Of a stretch of 64,000 nucleotides of DNA, positions 17,501-29,354 are shown piece after piece. The position numbers were made by a program, and so were the translations under genes. This DNA is from Bradyrhizobium xenonodulans (lineage in GTDB: Bacteria; Pseudomonadota; Alphaproteobacteria; Rhizobiales; Xanthobacteraceae), in contig NZ_CP089391.1 of the NCBI RefSeq assembly GCF_027594865.1, positions 2,448,501-2,512,500 of the forward strand. The letters are read 5' to 3'. The notes beneath the pieces were generated by a model. It was given only the letters and a program-made list of their open reading frames with translations. It was not told where the DNA came from and ran no database searches. Every line of letters starts with the position of its first letter. The stretch's first letter is position 1.

Positions 17501-17899
17501 GGCGTGGTGCTGGTCCGGCAGCGGCCGGGCAGCGCGAGCGGCGTGGTGTTCATGACGCTGGAGGACGAAACCGGCATCGCCAATGTCGTGGTCTGGCCAA
17601 AAATCATGGAGCAGTACCGGAAAGAAGTGATGGGCGCGCGCCTCATCGAAGTCCAGGGCTATATCCAGAGCAGCCCCGAGAAGGTCACGCATCTCATTGC
17701 CCAGCGCATGATCGACCGCTCGCATGATCTGGTCGGCCTTGCCAACGATGCCCTGAGCCGCAAGCATCCGGTGCCGTCAGGCGCAACCGTGGTCGAGCCC
17801 CTCAACGACGACCCTCGCGCGCTCTCGGACATGCCCGCGCAGAAAATCCGCCACCCCCGCAACGTCCGCATCCTGCCGCCGTCGCGGGATTTCCATTGA
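14519..17899 (+). CDS. dnaE2: DnaE2, error-prone DNA polymerase III alpha subunit
   Basis: C-family translesion polymerase, 1126 aa. The N-terminal PHP domain begins N-F-S-F-L-R-G-G-S and contains I-A-D-H-N at 41-45. The palm carries P-D-I-D-V-D-F with acids D391 and D393, matching the DnaE catalytic pair. C-terminal OB-type region near 985-1085 contains G-V-V-F-M-T-L-E-D-E-T-G. The start overlaps the imuB stop by ATGA. It performs mutagenic synthesis past lesions together with ImuA and ImuB under SOS control. The frame is intact throughout. Confidence 0.96.
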   Translation: MNTPAYAELGITTNFSFLRGGSDPRAYVHQASKLGIPVIGIADHNTLAGVVRAYKELDNKEVLHKPKLLIGARIVFSDGTPDIFAYPSDRAAYGRLCQLLTRGKRGDDITRIEKGECHLSFSDLLEFSEGQLLILTLPHRFEPAQALDVLSQLKASRAEGVWLAASLIYRGDDCRRLARLDDLAAKAKVPLLATNKVLYHHPGRRPLQDVLTCIREKTTIEAVGRKLEANAERFLKSPREMARLFRDFPEAIAETMRFADRIDFSLDQLKYQYPDEPVPPGKTAQGHLEDLTWAGVDKYFGGITKIDEKLCATLNKELALIAELKYAHYFLTVHDIVHYARSQNILCQGRGSAANSAVCYVLGITSVDPTKVDLLFERFISKERLEPPDIDVDFEHSRREEVMQYVYRRYGRHRAAIIATVIHYRPRSAIRDVGKALGLTEDVTAALADTVWGSWGKGLNDMQVRQAGLDPKNPMINLAVDLATELIEFPRHLSQHVGGYVLTQDRLDTYVPIGNAAMDDRTFIEWDKDDVDALNMMKVDVLALGMLTCIRKCFDLIADHKGQRWVLASVPQDDPKVYDMLCDGESLGVFQVESRAQMNMLPRLKPRTFYDLVIEVAIVRPGPIQGDMVHPYLRRRNGLEKVSYPSPSPDHGDKAELYNVLHKTLGVPLFQEQAMRIAIEAAKFTSEEANGLRRSMATFRNVGTIGQYEEKLIGNMVARGYDANFARSCFDQIKGFGSYGFPESHAASFAQLVYISSWLKYHHPDAFCCGLLNSQPMGFYAPAQIVSDARKNGVEVRDIDVSYSFAQNTLENTDKKYCAVRLGFRQVDGFHWLDPDEEFLKEEQAKRQGKIYVAQKDWADLIIDARNSGPFTSLEDFARDTKLPKRALILLADADAFRSLGLDRREALWQVRRLPDDVPLPLFEAATAREQPDEHAKPLPVMPRAEQVVADYQTIRLSLKGHPMEFLREMFSRERIVACKEISHENERRRVRCAGVVLVRQRPGSASGVVFMTLEDETGIANVVVWPKIMEQYRKEVMGARLIEVQGYIQSSPEKVTHLIAQRMIDRSHDLVGLANDALSRKHPVPSGATVVEPLNDDPRALSDMPAQKIRHPRNVRILPPSRDFH

Positions 17900-17919
17900 G
17901 GGACACAGCACCGCTCTCG

Positions 17920-18053
17920 CACCGTCACCCTGAGGTAGCCGCTTCTTCAGCGGCCCTCGAAGGGCGACGGCCCGGCTGCATCGAGGCCGTGCATCCTTCG
18001 AGGCTCCCGGCGCGATGCGTTTGCATCGCGCCACTCGCACCTCAGGATGATGG
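17920..18053. repeat. dispersed palindromic repeat, family A
   Basis: Starts CACCGTCACCCTGAGGTAGC and ends with CACCTCAGGATGATGG, with internal inverted arms CCTCGAAGG/CCTTCGAGG and GCGCGATGC/GCATCGCGC. Related copies are seen at 56301-56474 and 62379-62432 and a diverged piece at 59339-59387. Such elements usually sit between genes and fold into hairpins. Confidence 0.8.
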
Positions 18054-18086
18054 GACTGGCAGCGAAGGACTGAAAGCACTTCGCCC

Positions 18087-18374
18087 TCACTCCGGCGAAG
18101 CCCCCACCGGCGGGCCGCCGGGCGGACGGTGCAGGAAGGTTAGCGACGCATAGGCGCCGACCCAGGAGCCGATTGCCGCGAAAGCGACATAGAACGCGTT
18201 TTCGGTGTAGCTGATCACGGCATAGGATGACAGCAGATACCAGATCGCGCTCCAGCTTGCGGCCGGCACGCGCTTGCGTGCGACCACGGCAGAGGTGAAC
18301 ATCACATAGACCGCGTCGGTGGCCGCTGTTGCGACGAACACGGCGCCGGCGGTGAGGGGATCGATGGCAGCCAT
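18087..18374 (-). CDS. small multi-pass membrane protein, function unknown
   Basis: 95 residues with about three hydrophobic segments: T-A-G-A-V-F-V-A-T-A-A-T-D-A-V-Y-V near the N-terminus, a W-Y-L-L-S-S-Y-A-V-I-S-Y segment, and A-F-Y-V-A-F-A-A-I-G-S-W. The tail is Pro/Gly-rich. Start 18374 is chosen because GGAAAGGA lies 6 nt upstream, while an ATG 21 bp earlier has no ribosome site. It diverges from the CoA-transferase gene. No family recognised with confidence. Confidence 0.65.
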   Translation of the reverse strand: MAAIDPLTAGAVFVATAATDAVYVMFTSAVVARKRVPAASWSAIWYLLSSYAVISYTENAFYVAFAAIGSWVGAYASLTFLHRPPGGPPVGASPE

Positions 18375-18429
18375 TGCAATCCTTTCCGTACTCATGGGAT
18401 GGTCGCAAAACTAAAGGGAGAGAAGGGTC

Positions 18430-19842
18430 ATGCAAAGCCCCGCCGATATTCTCAGCGATATCTGGACCTCCGCCGGCGGCGATCAGACCGCGCTCGCACG
18501 CGTGCGGCTGACCGGGGAGGAGCCGCAGATTCCGTCCTCGTTTCGTGTCGCCATTGCCGGCCAAACCACAATCGCCGCCGCAGGCCTGGCCGCCGCCGAG
18601 ATCTGGCGGCTGCGCAGCGGGCAGGTGCAGGACGTCTCCGTCGACATGCGCCACGCCGTCGCCGAATGCCGCTCCGAGCGCTATCTGCGCGTCGACGACA
18701 AGCCGCCTCCGCCGGCCTGGGACGCCATTGCCGGCGTTTACAAGACCGGCGACGGCCGCTTCGTCCGCTGCCACACCAACTTTCCGCATCATCGCGACGC
18801 CGTCTGCAAGGTGCTCGGCTGCGCGGCGGCGCGCGAGAAGGTGCAGGCCGCGTTGATGCAATGGAGGGGCGAGGATTTTGAAGCCGCGGCTTACGCGGCG
18901 GGCGGCGTCGTTGCGCTCATGCGAAGCTATGACGAATGGTCGGCGCTGCCGCAGGCGCGTGCGCCCGCCGAACTCCCGCTGATCTCGGTCGAGAAGATCG
19001 GCGACGCCCCGCCGAAGCCGTGGCCGCAAGGATCATCGAACAACGATCGTCCGCTCGCCGGCCTGCGCGTGCTGGATCTCTCCCGCGTCATCGCAGGCCC
19101 TGTCGCCGGCCGCACGCTCGCCGCGCATGGCGCCGATGTGCTGCTGGTGTCAGGACCGGAGCTGCCCGCCATTCCCTGGCTCACCATCGACACCGGCCGC
19201 GGCAAGCTCACCACCTTCCTCGAGCTGAAGAGCGAGGCGGGCAGGGCGCAGATGCGCGAACTGTTGAAAGACGCCGACATCTTCTCGCAAGGCTATCGTC
19301 CGCGCGCGCTTGCCGCGCTCGGCTTTTCGCCGGAGAATGCGGCCAACATCAATCCCGGCATCGTCTACGTCACGCTGTCGGCCTATGGCCATGCCGGCCC
19401 TTGGGCGGAGCGGCGCGGTTTCGATTCACTGGTGCAGACCACGACCGGATTCAACGATGCGGAAGGGAAGGCCGCCGGCATCGACGGTCCCAAGGAATTG
19501 CCGGCGCAGATGCTCGACCACGCCACCGGCTATCTGATGGCGTTCGGGGCAATGATGGCCAAGGCGCGCCAGGCCCGCGAAGGCGGCAGTTGGCACGTGC
19601 GCGTGTCGCTGGCGCAGACCGGGCGCTGGCTGTGGAATCTCGGCCGGCTCGACGGCGGCCTGAACACCCCGGATATTACGGGCGAGGCCGTACATGCTGC
19701 GTTCATCGAGAGCATGCCATCTGGCTTCGGCACGTTGAAAGCGGTGCGCCATTCGGCACTGCTGTCGACAACGCCGGCCCGCTGGAGCCGTCCGGCGATG
19801 CCGCTTGGCAGTCATCCGCCGCAATGGCCACAGCAAAGCTGA
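18430..19842 (+). CDS. CaiB/BaiF (class III) CoA-transferase family protein
   Basis: 470 aa. The second half carries the classical L-A-G-L-R-V-L-D-L-S-R-V-I-A-G-P start (about 210-225) and P-A-Q-M-L-D-H-A-T-G, containing the catalytic Asp candidate. The first half (about 30-190) looks like a second, degenerate CaiB-like lobe, so this belongs to the long two-lobed branch. It would move CoA between organic acids, but donor and acceptor are unknown and no acyl-CoA dehydrogenase or synthetase is adjacent. Monocistronic, with an AAGGGAGAGAAGG ribosome site just upstream. Confidence 0.88.
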   Translation: MQSPADILSDIWTSAGGDQTALARVRLTGEEPQIPSSFRVAIAGQTTIAAAGLAAAEIWRLRSGQVQDVSVDMRHAVAECRSERYLRVDDKPPPPAWDAIAGVYKTGDGRFVRCHTNFPHHRDAVCKVLGCAAAREKVQAALMQWRGEDFEAAAYAAGGVVALMRSYDEWSALPQARAPAELPLISVEKIGDAPPKPWPQGSSNNDRPLAGLRVLDLSRVIAGPVAGRTLAAHGADVLLVSGPELPAIPWLTIDTGRGKLTTFLELKSEAGRAQMRELLKDADIFSQGYRPRALAALGFSPENAANINPGIVYVTLSAYGHAGPWAERRGFDSLVQTTTGFNDAEGKAAGIDGPKELPAQMLDHATGYLMAFGAMMAKARQAREGGSWHVRVSLAQTGRWLWNLGRLDGGLNTPDITGEAVHAAFIESMPSGFGTLKAVRHSALLSTTPARWSRPAMPLGSHPPQWPQQS

Positions 19843-19986
19843 CGTGAAGCTGACGCGTCGCAGAATTTTAACGCAAAGAGAAAGCGATCCGCACTTTTTA
19901 GGTTGTTTGAAATCCCAATTCGGCACTATTAGCGCGACCGATGAGGCAGGCGTCTGCCGAGATCGTCGCTGACACGACCGGGCCCC

Positions 19987-21231
19987 ATGGCAGTTGAAAA
20001 TACCAAACGATTGCAGATGCTTACAAAACGGCGGGTGATTTCATCCGTAGTTTTACTAGCTCTTGCCGGTGCCGGGGCCTACGGCTTCCTCTATGCGGGC
20101 CCTAAGGAAAAGAAGCACTCCGAGGTTTCCAGTCAGTCGCGCAGGAATGCGCAGAACTTCACGCCGACGCCGTCCGAATGGGCGACGCTGACGATCCAGC
20201 CGGTCCAGGCCAAGACCTTCCGGGCCGAATACGTCACCGAGGGCAAGGTCGCCGTCGACGAGGATCGCTCGACGCCGGTGTTCTCGCCCTATGCGGGGCG
20301 TGTGACCAAGCTGCTCGCCAAGCCGGGCGAGATGCTGAAGCAAGGTCAACCGCTGTTCACGATCGAGGCCGCCGACACCGTGCAGGCCCAGAACGATTTC
20401 ATCGCGGCGATGACCGCGCAGAACAAGGCGAAGTCGGCGATCGATCTTGCCGACATCCAGTTCAAGCGCGCCAAGGACCTCTATGAGGGCCATGCCATCC
20501 CGCTGAAAGATTATCAGCAGGCGGAAGCGACCCAGGTCCAGGCGCAGAACGACATGCGCTCCTCGGCGACGGCGCTGGAGGCCGCGCGCAACAAGCTGCG
20601 GATTCTCGGCTTCACCGACGACACCATCAAGGCGTTCCAGGACAAGGGCACGATCAATCGGGAGGTCACGATCTATTCGCCGATCTCCGGCACTGTCGTG
20701 CAGCGCAAGATCGGCCCCGGCCAGTACGTCAATTCAGGCGCCAGCGATCCGGTCTTCGTGGTCGGCGATCTCTCCACGGTCTGGCTCACCGCCTTCGTGC
20801 GCGAGAGCGACGCGGCCGCGGTCTGCATCGGGCAGGACATCACCGTCAACGTGATGGCGCTGCCGGGCCATCCGCTCACTGCGAAAATCAACTACGTCGC
20901 CGCCGCGATCGACCCCAGCACCCGCCGCCTGCTGGTCCGCGCCACCATCGACAACAAGGACGGACTGCTCAAGCCCGAGATGTTCGCCAACGTCACGATC
21001 TATTCGGCCGGCGACCGTGCCGCGCCTGCGGTGCCGAAACAGTCGCTGATCTACGAAGGCGACCAGGTCCGCATCTGGGTCGCGCGCGAGGACAAGTCGG
21101 TCGAGCTGCGCCAGATCAAGATCGGCCTCATCAACGGCAATCTCGTCGAGGTCACCAACAACCTGAAGCCCGGCGAGCAGATCATTACCAAGGGCAGCTT
21201 GTTCATCGACCGCGCGGCGTCCGGTAGCTGA
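19987..21231 (+). CDS. RND efflux periplasmic adaptor (CusB/CzcB type)
   Basis: Membrane-fusion protein, 414 aa, with an N-terminal anchor/signal segment (V-I-S-S-V-V-L-L-A-L-A-G-A-G-A-Y-G-F). A lipoyl-type V-A-V-D-E-D-R-S-T-P-V-F-S-P-Y-A-G-R-V opening and its returning half Y-S-P-I-S-G-T-V-V frame an alpha-helical hairpin (about 140-215). A beta-barrel region follows. It links the pump encoded 29 bp downstream to an outer-membrane channel. A second ATG ten codons in is equally possible as start. No metal-binding His/Met cluster is obvious. Confidence 0.9.
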   Translation: MAVENTKRLQMLTKRRVISSVVLLALAGAGAYGFLYAGPKEKKHSEVSSQSRRNAQNFTPTPSEWATLTIQPVQAKTFRAEYVTEGKVAVDEDRSTPVFSPYAGRVTKLLAKPGEMLKQGQPLFTIEAADTVQAQNDFIAAMTAQNKAKSAIDLADIQFKRAKDLYEGHAIPLKDYQQAEATQVQAQNDMRSSATALEAARNKLRILGFTDDTIKAFQDKGTINREVTIYSPISGTVVQRKIGPGQYVNSGASDPVFVVGDLSTVWLTAFVRESDAAAVCIGQDITVNVMALPGHPLTAKINYVAAAIDPSTRRLLVRATIDNKDGLLKPEMFANVTIYSAGDRAAPAVPKQSLIYEGDQVRIWVAREDKSVELRQIKIGLINGNLVEVTNNLKPGEQIITKGSLFIDRAASGS

Positions 21232-21260
21232 TCGACGACCCAAGAAAATTGAAGACCTGA

Positions 21261-24377
<3,117 letters not shown>

Positions 24378-24388
24378 CGGACCGCCTC

Positions 24389-25015
24389 TCACAACATCCG
24401 CTGTGCGATCCGCACCAGCATCATGGTGCCGAGCCCGAGCAGAATCAGGCTGGCGAAGCGGCTGCTCAAGGACAGCATCCGTGGCGTCAGCCGTGACCGT
24501 GCGGTTGCGACCATGGTGCTGAGCATCATCCACCAGATCGCAGAGCCCACGAAGACACCCGCGATCAGGGGAGCCGCTGCGGCCTGCGTGGAGAACGCAT
24601 GGAGCGCCGCCAGAAACAGGATGACCGTCAGCGGATTGGTCAGTCCGAGCACGATGGCGCTGAGATAAGCGCGCGCCAGACGCACGCCGTCGATGTCGCC
24701 GGACTGTTGAAGCACGATGGAACCCCGATGCGTGCGGATCGCAAACCACAGCAGCGTCAAGGCCGAGACGATACCGAAACCGACGGCGTTCGCCTCGACC
24801 CAGGGCTGCGCAAGCGAGCCCAGTCCAAAAACCGCAAGGGCGCTGTAGGTGAGATGCACCGTCGCCGCACCAAAGCCCGTTGCGAGGCCCGTGGCCACGC
24901 CCGATGCCAAGGTGCGCTGAATGCACAGCATGCCCATTGGTCCGATCGGCGCGGCGACGGTGAAGCCAATTCCAACGCCGGAGAAGAGCGCAGCAAGATA
25001 ATGCGACAAAGACAT
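24389..25015 (-). CDS. LysE/RhtB family amino-acid exporter
   Basis: 208 residues with six hydrophobic segments. The N-terminus G-F-T-V-A-A-P-I-G-P-M-G-M-L-C is the LysE signature, and L-G-L-T-N-P-L-T-V-I-L-F is the second conserved element. The start at 25015 (M-S-L-S-H-Y) gives the usual family length; the longer frame upstream is Arg-rich and lacks coding character. It probably exports an amino acid or related metabolite. Its stop lies 11 bp from the convergent RND pump stop. Confidence 0.9.
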   Translation of the reverse strand: MSLSHYLAALFSGVGIGFTVAAPIGPMGMLCIQRTLASGVATGLATGFGAATVHLTYSALAVFGLGSLAQPWVEANAVGFGIVSALTLLWFAIRTHRGSIVLQQSGDIDGVRLARAYLSAIVLGLTNPLTVILFLAALHAFSTQAAAAPLIAGVFVGSAIWWMMLSTMVATARSRLTPRMLSLSSRFASLILLGLGTMMLVRIAQRML

Positions 25016-25214
25016 ATGACCGCACGAACAAATGAAATCTGTGCGTGCGTACCGGCGAAACTGAATCGCCGCGTCAACCGAACGGGTGAAAATCGAACGC
25101 GACCACGAACACGTTCGTGTGAATCGAGGCCGCCTGTGCCCTCGCGACAACGGTTCCACTGCGCGGCGTGCAACCGCGTGATGTTCCATTGAACCTAATT
25201 GGATCTGCCGCGAC

Positions 25215-26177
25215 TCAGAACCCGTAAAGCCGTGCCGGGTTGTCGACCAGGATTTTCTTGCGCACGCCTTCGTCCGGCGCCCATACCGGAAGCTGGTTGA
25301 GCAGACGCCCGTCGTCGATCTGGTAGAGCGGGGCGATGTCGGTGGCTTTCCGTCCCTCGACGCGGCTCGAATCCGGATGTGGCCAGTCCGTACCCCAGAC
25401 GACGCGGTCCGCGTTCGCCGCGATCAGCGCCTTCGCAAACGGCACCATGTCCTGATAGTCGGGGGCGAGCTTTGACGAGCGATAGGCGCCCGAAATCTTG
25501 ACATAGGCCTTGCCGGATTTCACCAGCGCGACGAGATCGGAGAAGCCCGGCTGCTCCAGGCCGCGCTCAGCTTCGAGGCCGCCGAAATGGTCGAACACGA
25601 CAGGCACCGGCGCCGTCTCGACCAGGTCCTTGATCGCCGAGATCATCGCAAGCGTGGTGTAGAGCTGCACGTGCCAGCCGCGCGCCTTCATGCGCTCGAC
25701 GGCCGCAGTGAAGCGCGGTCGGCCGACATTGGGGTCGTTGACGCCGCCGGTCGCGAGATTGAGGCGGACGCCGCGGAAGCCGTCCTGCTGCATCGTGTCG
25801 AGCTGCGCCTCCGTCGTCTTGTCGTCGATCACGGCGACGCCGCGCGCATTGGCACCGCGTGCCTTCATGCCGAACAGGGTCGACGAATTGTCGGTGCCGT
25901 AGACGCTGGGGGTGACGATCACCACGCGTTCCATATGCAGCGCCTTGTGCAGCGCGGCCATTTCCTCGGGGCTGGCCGGCTCCGGCGTATAGACGCGTCC
26001 GGCGAAGAACGGAAACTTTTCGACATCACCATGAATGTGCGTGTGGCAGTCGCAGGCATGCGGCGGGACGTCGAAATTCACCGGCGTCGCGGACTGCGCC
26101 GCGCGGGCATGGGCTTTGCTGGTCATGGCTACTCCGGCGGCAAAAGAGGCAAGCAGAGCGCTGCGTCGATTGAGCAT
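25215..26177 (-). CDS. exported amidohydrolase family protein (PDC-lactonase-like)
   Basis: 320 aa TIM-barrel metal hydrolase. The N-terminus N-R-R-S-A-L-L-A-S-F-A-A-G-V-A-M is a likely Tat/Sec signal ending near A-R-A. Metal site elements: C-D-C-H-T-H-I-H-G-D after the signal, V-F-D-H-F-G-G in the middle and V-V-W-G-T-D-W-P-H-P-D near the end. The arrangement matches the amidohydrolase-2 branch including 2-pyrone-4,6-dicarboxylate lactonase. Substrate unknown. Single gene, with convergent-free neighbours on the same strand. Confidence 0.87.
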   Translation of the reverse strand: MLNRRSALLASFAAGVAMTSKAHARAAQSATPVNFDVPPHACDCHTHIHGDVEKFPFFAGRVYTPEPASPEEMAALHKALHMERVVIVTPSVYGTDNSSTLFGMKARGANARGVAVIDDKTTEAQLDTMQQDGFRGVRLNLATGGVNDPNVGRPRFTAAVERMKARGWHVQLYTTLAMISAIKDLVETAPVPVVFDHFGGLEAERGLEQPGFSDLVALVKSGKAYVKISGAYRSSKLAPDYQDMVPFAKALIAANADRVVWGTDWPHPDSSRVEGRKATDIAPLYQIDDGRLLNQLPVWAPDEGVRKKILVDNPARLYGF

Positions 26178-26228
26178 GGTTTCTCCCCTGATTTTTTTAT
26201 TTGGCAGTGGTGCCGGGAGATTATCACA

Positions 26229-26792
26229 TCAGCCCGGCGGCCGCTCCGCTTCGCTGCATAGCTGCTCGACAAGCTCCGCAAGCGGGCGCGAGCCGTCGAC
26301 GTACACCACCGGGCAGGGCAGGCCCGCGAGCCATGCTTCATGCTTGGCGAGACTGCGGCCTTCGCGATCGCCGGCTTCGTAATGGGAGGCCCATTCGACA
26401 AAAGATTCAGTCTCCTCGCGGCGCCAGCCGCCCGGTGCGACGGCGTCAGCGTCGAAATGGGCGGCCTCGCGGGCGCGCAATCGCTCCAGCCGGATTTCGC
26501 GCGGCGTGGCCACGAAGACGACGAGATCGAAGAACGGGACGAGTTCTTCGCCCCAGCCTGTGACTGACCCGCTCAGCACCCAATCCAGACGCGGCAGAAA
26601 CATCTCGCGCATCCGGCGCAGGCGCTCGGCGGCGGTGCGCGTCGTCTGGTAGGGCGGCACGGTCGGCAGCCAGAAATAGTCGTCGCTGTCGTGATGCGGA
26701 AGCGCAAGCCGGTTCGCCGATGCGCGGCCGAGCGTCGTTGCGCCGGAGCCCGAAGCTCCCATCAGATGGATGCGGCGGCTCTTCATCGGCAT
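26229..26792 (-). CDS. adenylate-kinase-like P-loop NTPase with altered Walker A
   Basis: 187 aa, starting with a beta strand and P-loop G12-A-S-G-S-G-A18-T-T. The Walker A lysine position is Ala18, so this is the lysine-lacking variant seen in a small kinase-like family. Downstream, H-D-S-D-D-Y-F-W-L-P resembles a substrate-binding D-D-Y/F-W segment, and D-L-V-V-F-V-A-T-P followed by R-E-I-R-L-E-R-L-R-A-R-E looks like a lid. Function unknown; nucleotide binding without the Lys should be tested. Located 18 bp upstream of nothing obvious; the TolC-like gene precedes it in the same direction by 18 bp. Confidence 0.75.
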   Translation of the reverse strand: MPMKSRRIHLMGASGSGATTLGRASANRLALPHHDSDDYFWLPTVPPYQTTRTAAERLRRMREMFLPRLDWVLSGSVTGWGEELVPFFDLVVFVATPREIRLERLRAREAAHFDADAVAPGGWRREETESFVEWASHYEAGDREGRSLAKHEAWLAGLPCPVVYVDGSRPLAELVEQLCSEAERPPG

Positions 26793-26810
26793 CGGCCCAA
26801 GAGATATGAA

Positions 26811-28241
26811 CTACTGCCCCGACGGTGTGCGCAGCCCGTGCCAGGCGTCGCGAACCTGCTGGTAATGCACCTCGGGCAGGTAGTCCGGCGTGTTCAGGCT
26901 CAAGGTCTTGACGTCGAGATGGCCGACGGCGCTGAGCAGGGTGTAGGAGGCGATCACGCGGTCGCGCAGTGCGCCGATCAGGCGGGCCTTGGCCTGGATC
27001 AGATCGGCCTGCGAGTTCAGCACGTCCACCGTCGTGCGCTGTCCCCCGGCGGCCTCGCGCTGCACGCCTCCAAGTGCCACGGTCGCCGCCTTCACCTCGG
27101 ACTCCGAGGCCGAGACGGCGATCTTGGCGCCTTCATTGGCAACCCAGGCGCTGGTCGCCGCCGTGCGCGCCTGATTGCGCACCTGGTCGAGCACGAGCCG
27201 GCTCTGTGCCGTGATCTCCTTGGCCTGCCGGGTCTGTGCGGCGGCCTGGCCGCCGTCATAGATCGGCGCAGTGACGTTGGCGACGATCGAGGCCTGGTCT
27301 TCGGCGAAGGTGCCGAGCGTCGGGTCGTTGTTGCGGCTTTTGCTGGCGCTGCCCTGGAGGCTGGCGCTCGGCAGCAATGCGCCTTCGGCGATGCGGATGT
27401 TGGTGGAGGCGACATCGACGTCGAAGCCTGCCGCCATCACCGCCGGATGCTGGCGGATCGCCATCGAGAGCGCATCCTCGCGGCTCTTCGGCAGATAGCG
27501 GTCGACGACTTCGGCGGCCCGGAGCTGTGACGGCGCATTGCCGATCACCTGTGCGTAGACCGCCTGGCTCACCGCCAGCGCGACTTCCGCGGCGTTGAGA
27601 TCGGCAAGTCCGCGGTTGAGACGCGCTTCGGCCTGGGCGCTGTCGGTCGGCGTGACGTCGCCGGCGTTGAGACGTCGCTGGGTCACGGACAGCGTCTCGC
27701 GCAGGAACGCGACGTTGGAGCGCTGCGCCTCGACCAGCGACTGGTTGGCCAGCACGTTGGTGTAGGCGGTGACGGCGTCGAGCAGCACGCCCTGGCCGAC
27801 ATTGCGCAGCGCTTCGCGGCCGGACTGCACCTGGAGTTCCGCGGCGCGCACGCTGTTGGCGGTGCGGAACCCGTTGAACAGGGTTTGCGTCACGGTGACG
27901 CCGATGACCCACGGCTTCAAATTGGCGGTCTGGACGGTGTTGTCGGGCAGAAGATTGCGCACCGATTGCAGGCCGGCGCTCAGGCTCGCCACGATCTGCG
28001 GGCGGTAGCCGGCGAGCGCCTGCGGCACGTTCTCGTCCGTGGCGCGTTGCCGCGCCCGCTCGGCATTGAGTTGCGGATTGGTCTGGTAGGCTTTGGCGAG
28101 CGCCTCCGGCAGGGCCTCGGCCCATACGGCGGAGGGTAGGGCGCACGCGAGCGCCAGCGTGGTCCATGTCGCAAGCACAGGAGCCACGCCCGATCGACGC
28201 CGCGTCATCTCGCGACCAGCTCTGGCGGTACGCCCAATCAT
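26811..28241 (-). CDS. TolC-family outer membrane efflux channel
   Basis: 476 aa outer-membrane factor. A signal peptide ends near S-A-V-W-A-E; the mature start A-L-P-E-A-L-A-K-A-Y-Q-T-N-P-Q-L is typical of TolC. Two repeats of long coiled-coil helices separated by beta strands are visible, including T-L-F-N-G-F-R-T and the counterpart A-P-I-Y-D-G-G-Q. An alternative ATG at 28208 also leaves a full signal peptide. It is not beside a pump; it may serve the RND pair 2.4 kb away or type I exporters elsewhere. Confidence 0.92.
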   Translation of the reverse strand: MIGRTARAGREMTRRRSGVAPVLATWTTLALACALPSAVWAEALPEALAKAYQTNPQLNAERARQRATDENVPQALAGYRPQIVASLSAGLQSVRNLLPDNTVQTANLKPWVIGVTVTQTLFNGFRTANSVRAAELQVQSGREALRNVGQGVLLDAVTAYTNVLANQSLVEAQRSNVAFLRETLSVTQRRLNAGDVTPTDSAQAEARLNRGLADLNAAEVALAVSQAVYAQVIGNAPSQLRAAEVVDRYLPKSREDALSMAIRQHPAVMAAGFDVDVASTNIRIAEGALLPSASLQGSASKSRNNDPTLGTFAEDQASIVANVTAPIYDGGQAAAQTRQAKEITAQSRLVLDQVRNQARTAATSAWVANEGAKIAVSASESEVKAATVALGGVQREAAGGQRTTVDVLNSQADLIQAKARLIGALRDRVIASYTLLSAVGHLDVKTLSLNTPDYLPEVHYQQVRDAWHGLRTPSGQ

Positions 28242-28429
28242 GTAATCCCGCTAAACCCCGGCTGTCCGCCCCCGCCGACGGTGGCCTCTTAGCTGTTTAA
28301 CCAGCCGAGGTCCCGCAGGCAAACTGCCGCGGGGAAAACCCCCATCTATTCCGTGCTTGTTGCAGGCGCGTCACAGCATTTTTGCGGGCAGACGCCGGAG
28401 CCTTACACCAGCCTGACCGTTCGCTGGCG

Positions 28430-29209
28430 TCAGCGGTTCTTGTTCACCGGCTTGCGCTTCTCGATGAACGCCGCCATGCCCTCGGAGCGGTCTTCCAGCG
28501 CGAAGGTGGAATGAAACAGGTTGCGCTCGACGCTCATGCCTTCGGCGAGCGTGGTCTCGAAGGCGCGGTTGACCGCCTCCTTGGCCATGGCGACGGCGGG
28601 GCGCGACATCGAGGCGATCTTCTCGGCCGCCGCCATCACCTCGTCCATGAGCTTGTCGGCGGGCACGATGCGGCTGACGAGGCCGCTGCGCTCGGCTTCC
28701 GCCGCATCCATCATGCGGCCGGTGAGGCAGAGGTCCATCGCCTTCGACTTGCCGATCGCACGGGTCAGGCGCTGGGTGCCGCCGATGCCGGGGATGGTGC
28801 CGAGGGTGATTTCGGGCTGACCGAACTTGGCGGTGTCGGCGGCGATGATGAAGTCGCACATCATGGCGAGCTCGCAGCCGCCGCCGAGGGCATAGCCCGC
28901 GACCGCGGCAATGGTCGGCTTGCGGCAGCGCGCGATGCGGTCGCCGCCGATCGCGGCGAAATCCTCGGAGAACATGTCGATGAAGCCTTTCGGCTGCATC
29001 TCCTTGATGTCGGCTCCGGCGGCAAAGGCCTTCTCGCTGCCGGTCACGACGATGCAGCCGATGGCGTCATCGGCCTCGAGATCGTCGACGGCCGCGGCGA
29101 TCTCGCGGAAGACGCCGAAGGAGAGCGCGTTGAGCATCTTCGGCCGGTTCAGCTTGATGATGCCGACCGCGCCTGTGCTTTCGACGATGATGTGTTCGAA
29201 CGTGCTCAT
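28430..29209 (-). CDS. enoyl-CoA hydratase
   Basis: 259 aa crotonase-fold enzyme that hydrates 2-trans-enoyl-CoA in fatty-acid degradation. The oxyanion loop A-A-G-A-D-I-K-E is at 63-70 and both catalytic glutamates are in place: E113 in G-G-G-C-E-L-A-M and E133 in [10 protein letters not shown]. This pair fits mitochondrial-type short-chain hydratases well. No other beta-oxidation gene is adjacent. Confidence 0.93.
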   Translation of the reverse strand: MSTFEHIIVESTGAVGIIKLNRPKMLNALSFGVFREIAAAVDDLEADDAIGCIVVTGSEKAFAAGADIKEMQPKGFIDMFSEDFAAIGGDRIARCRKPTIAAVAGYALGGGCELAMMCDFIIAADTAKFGQPEITLGTIPGIGGTQRLTRAIGKSKAMDLCLTGRMMDAAEAERSGLVSRIVPADKLMDEVMAAAEKIASMSRPAVAMAKEAVNRAFETTLAEGMSVERNLFHSTFALEDRSEGMAAFIEKRKPVNKNR

Positions 29210-29317
29210 GTTCCACCCACGCTTTTGATTGGGTGGGCAATGTGCCCGTTGGCGCGGATGCCTTCAAGGGGGCCGCCGGAACGCGCAGCGGGTGCGCATT
29301 CCGGACAAGGTCCGTCA

Positions 29318-29354
29318 GGCCAAGGATCCGGCCAAGGATTTTTAGGCCAAGGAT
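29318..29354. repeat. three copies of GGCCAAGGAT
   Basis: GGCCAAGGAT occurs at 29318-29327, 29330-29339 and 29345-29354, just beyond the stop of the exported Ala-rich gene. It looks like local duplication; no function is suggested by the sequence. Confidence 0.75.
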
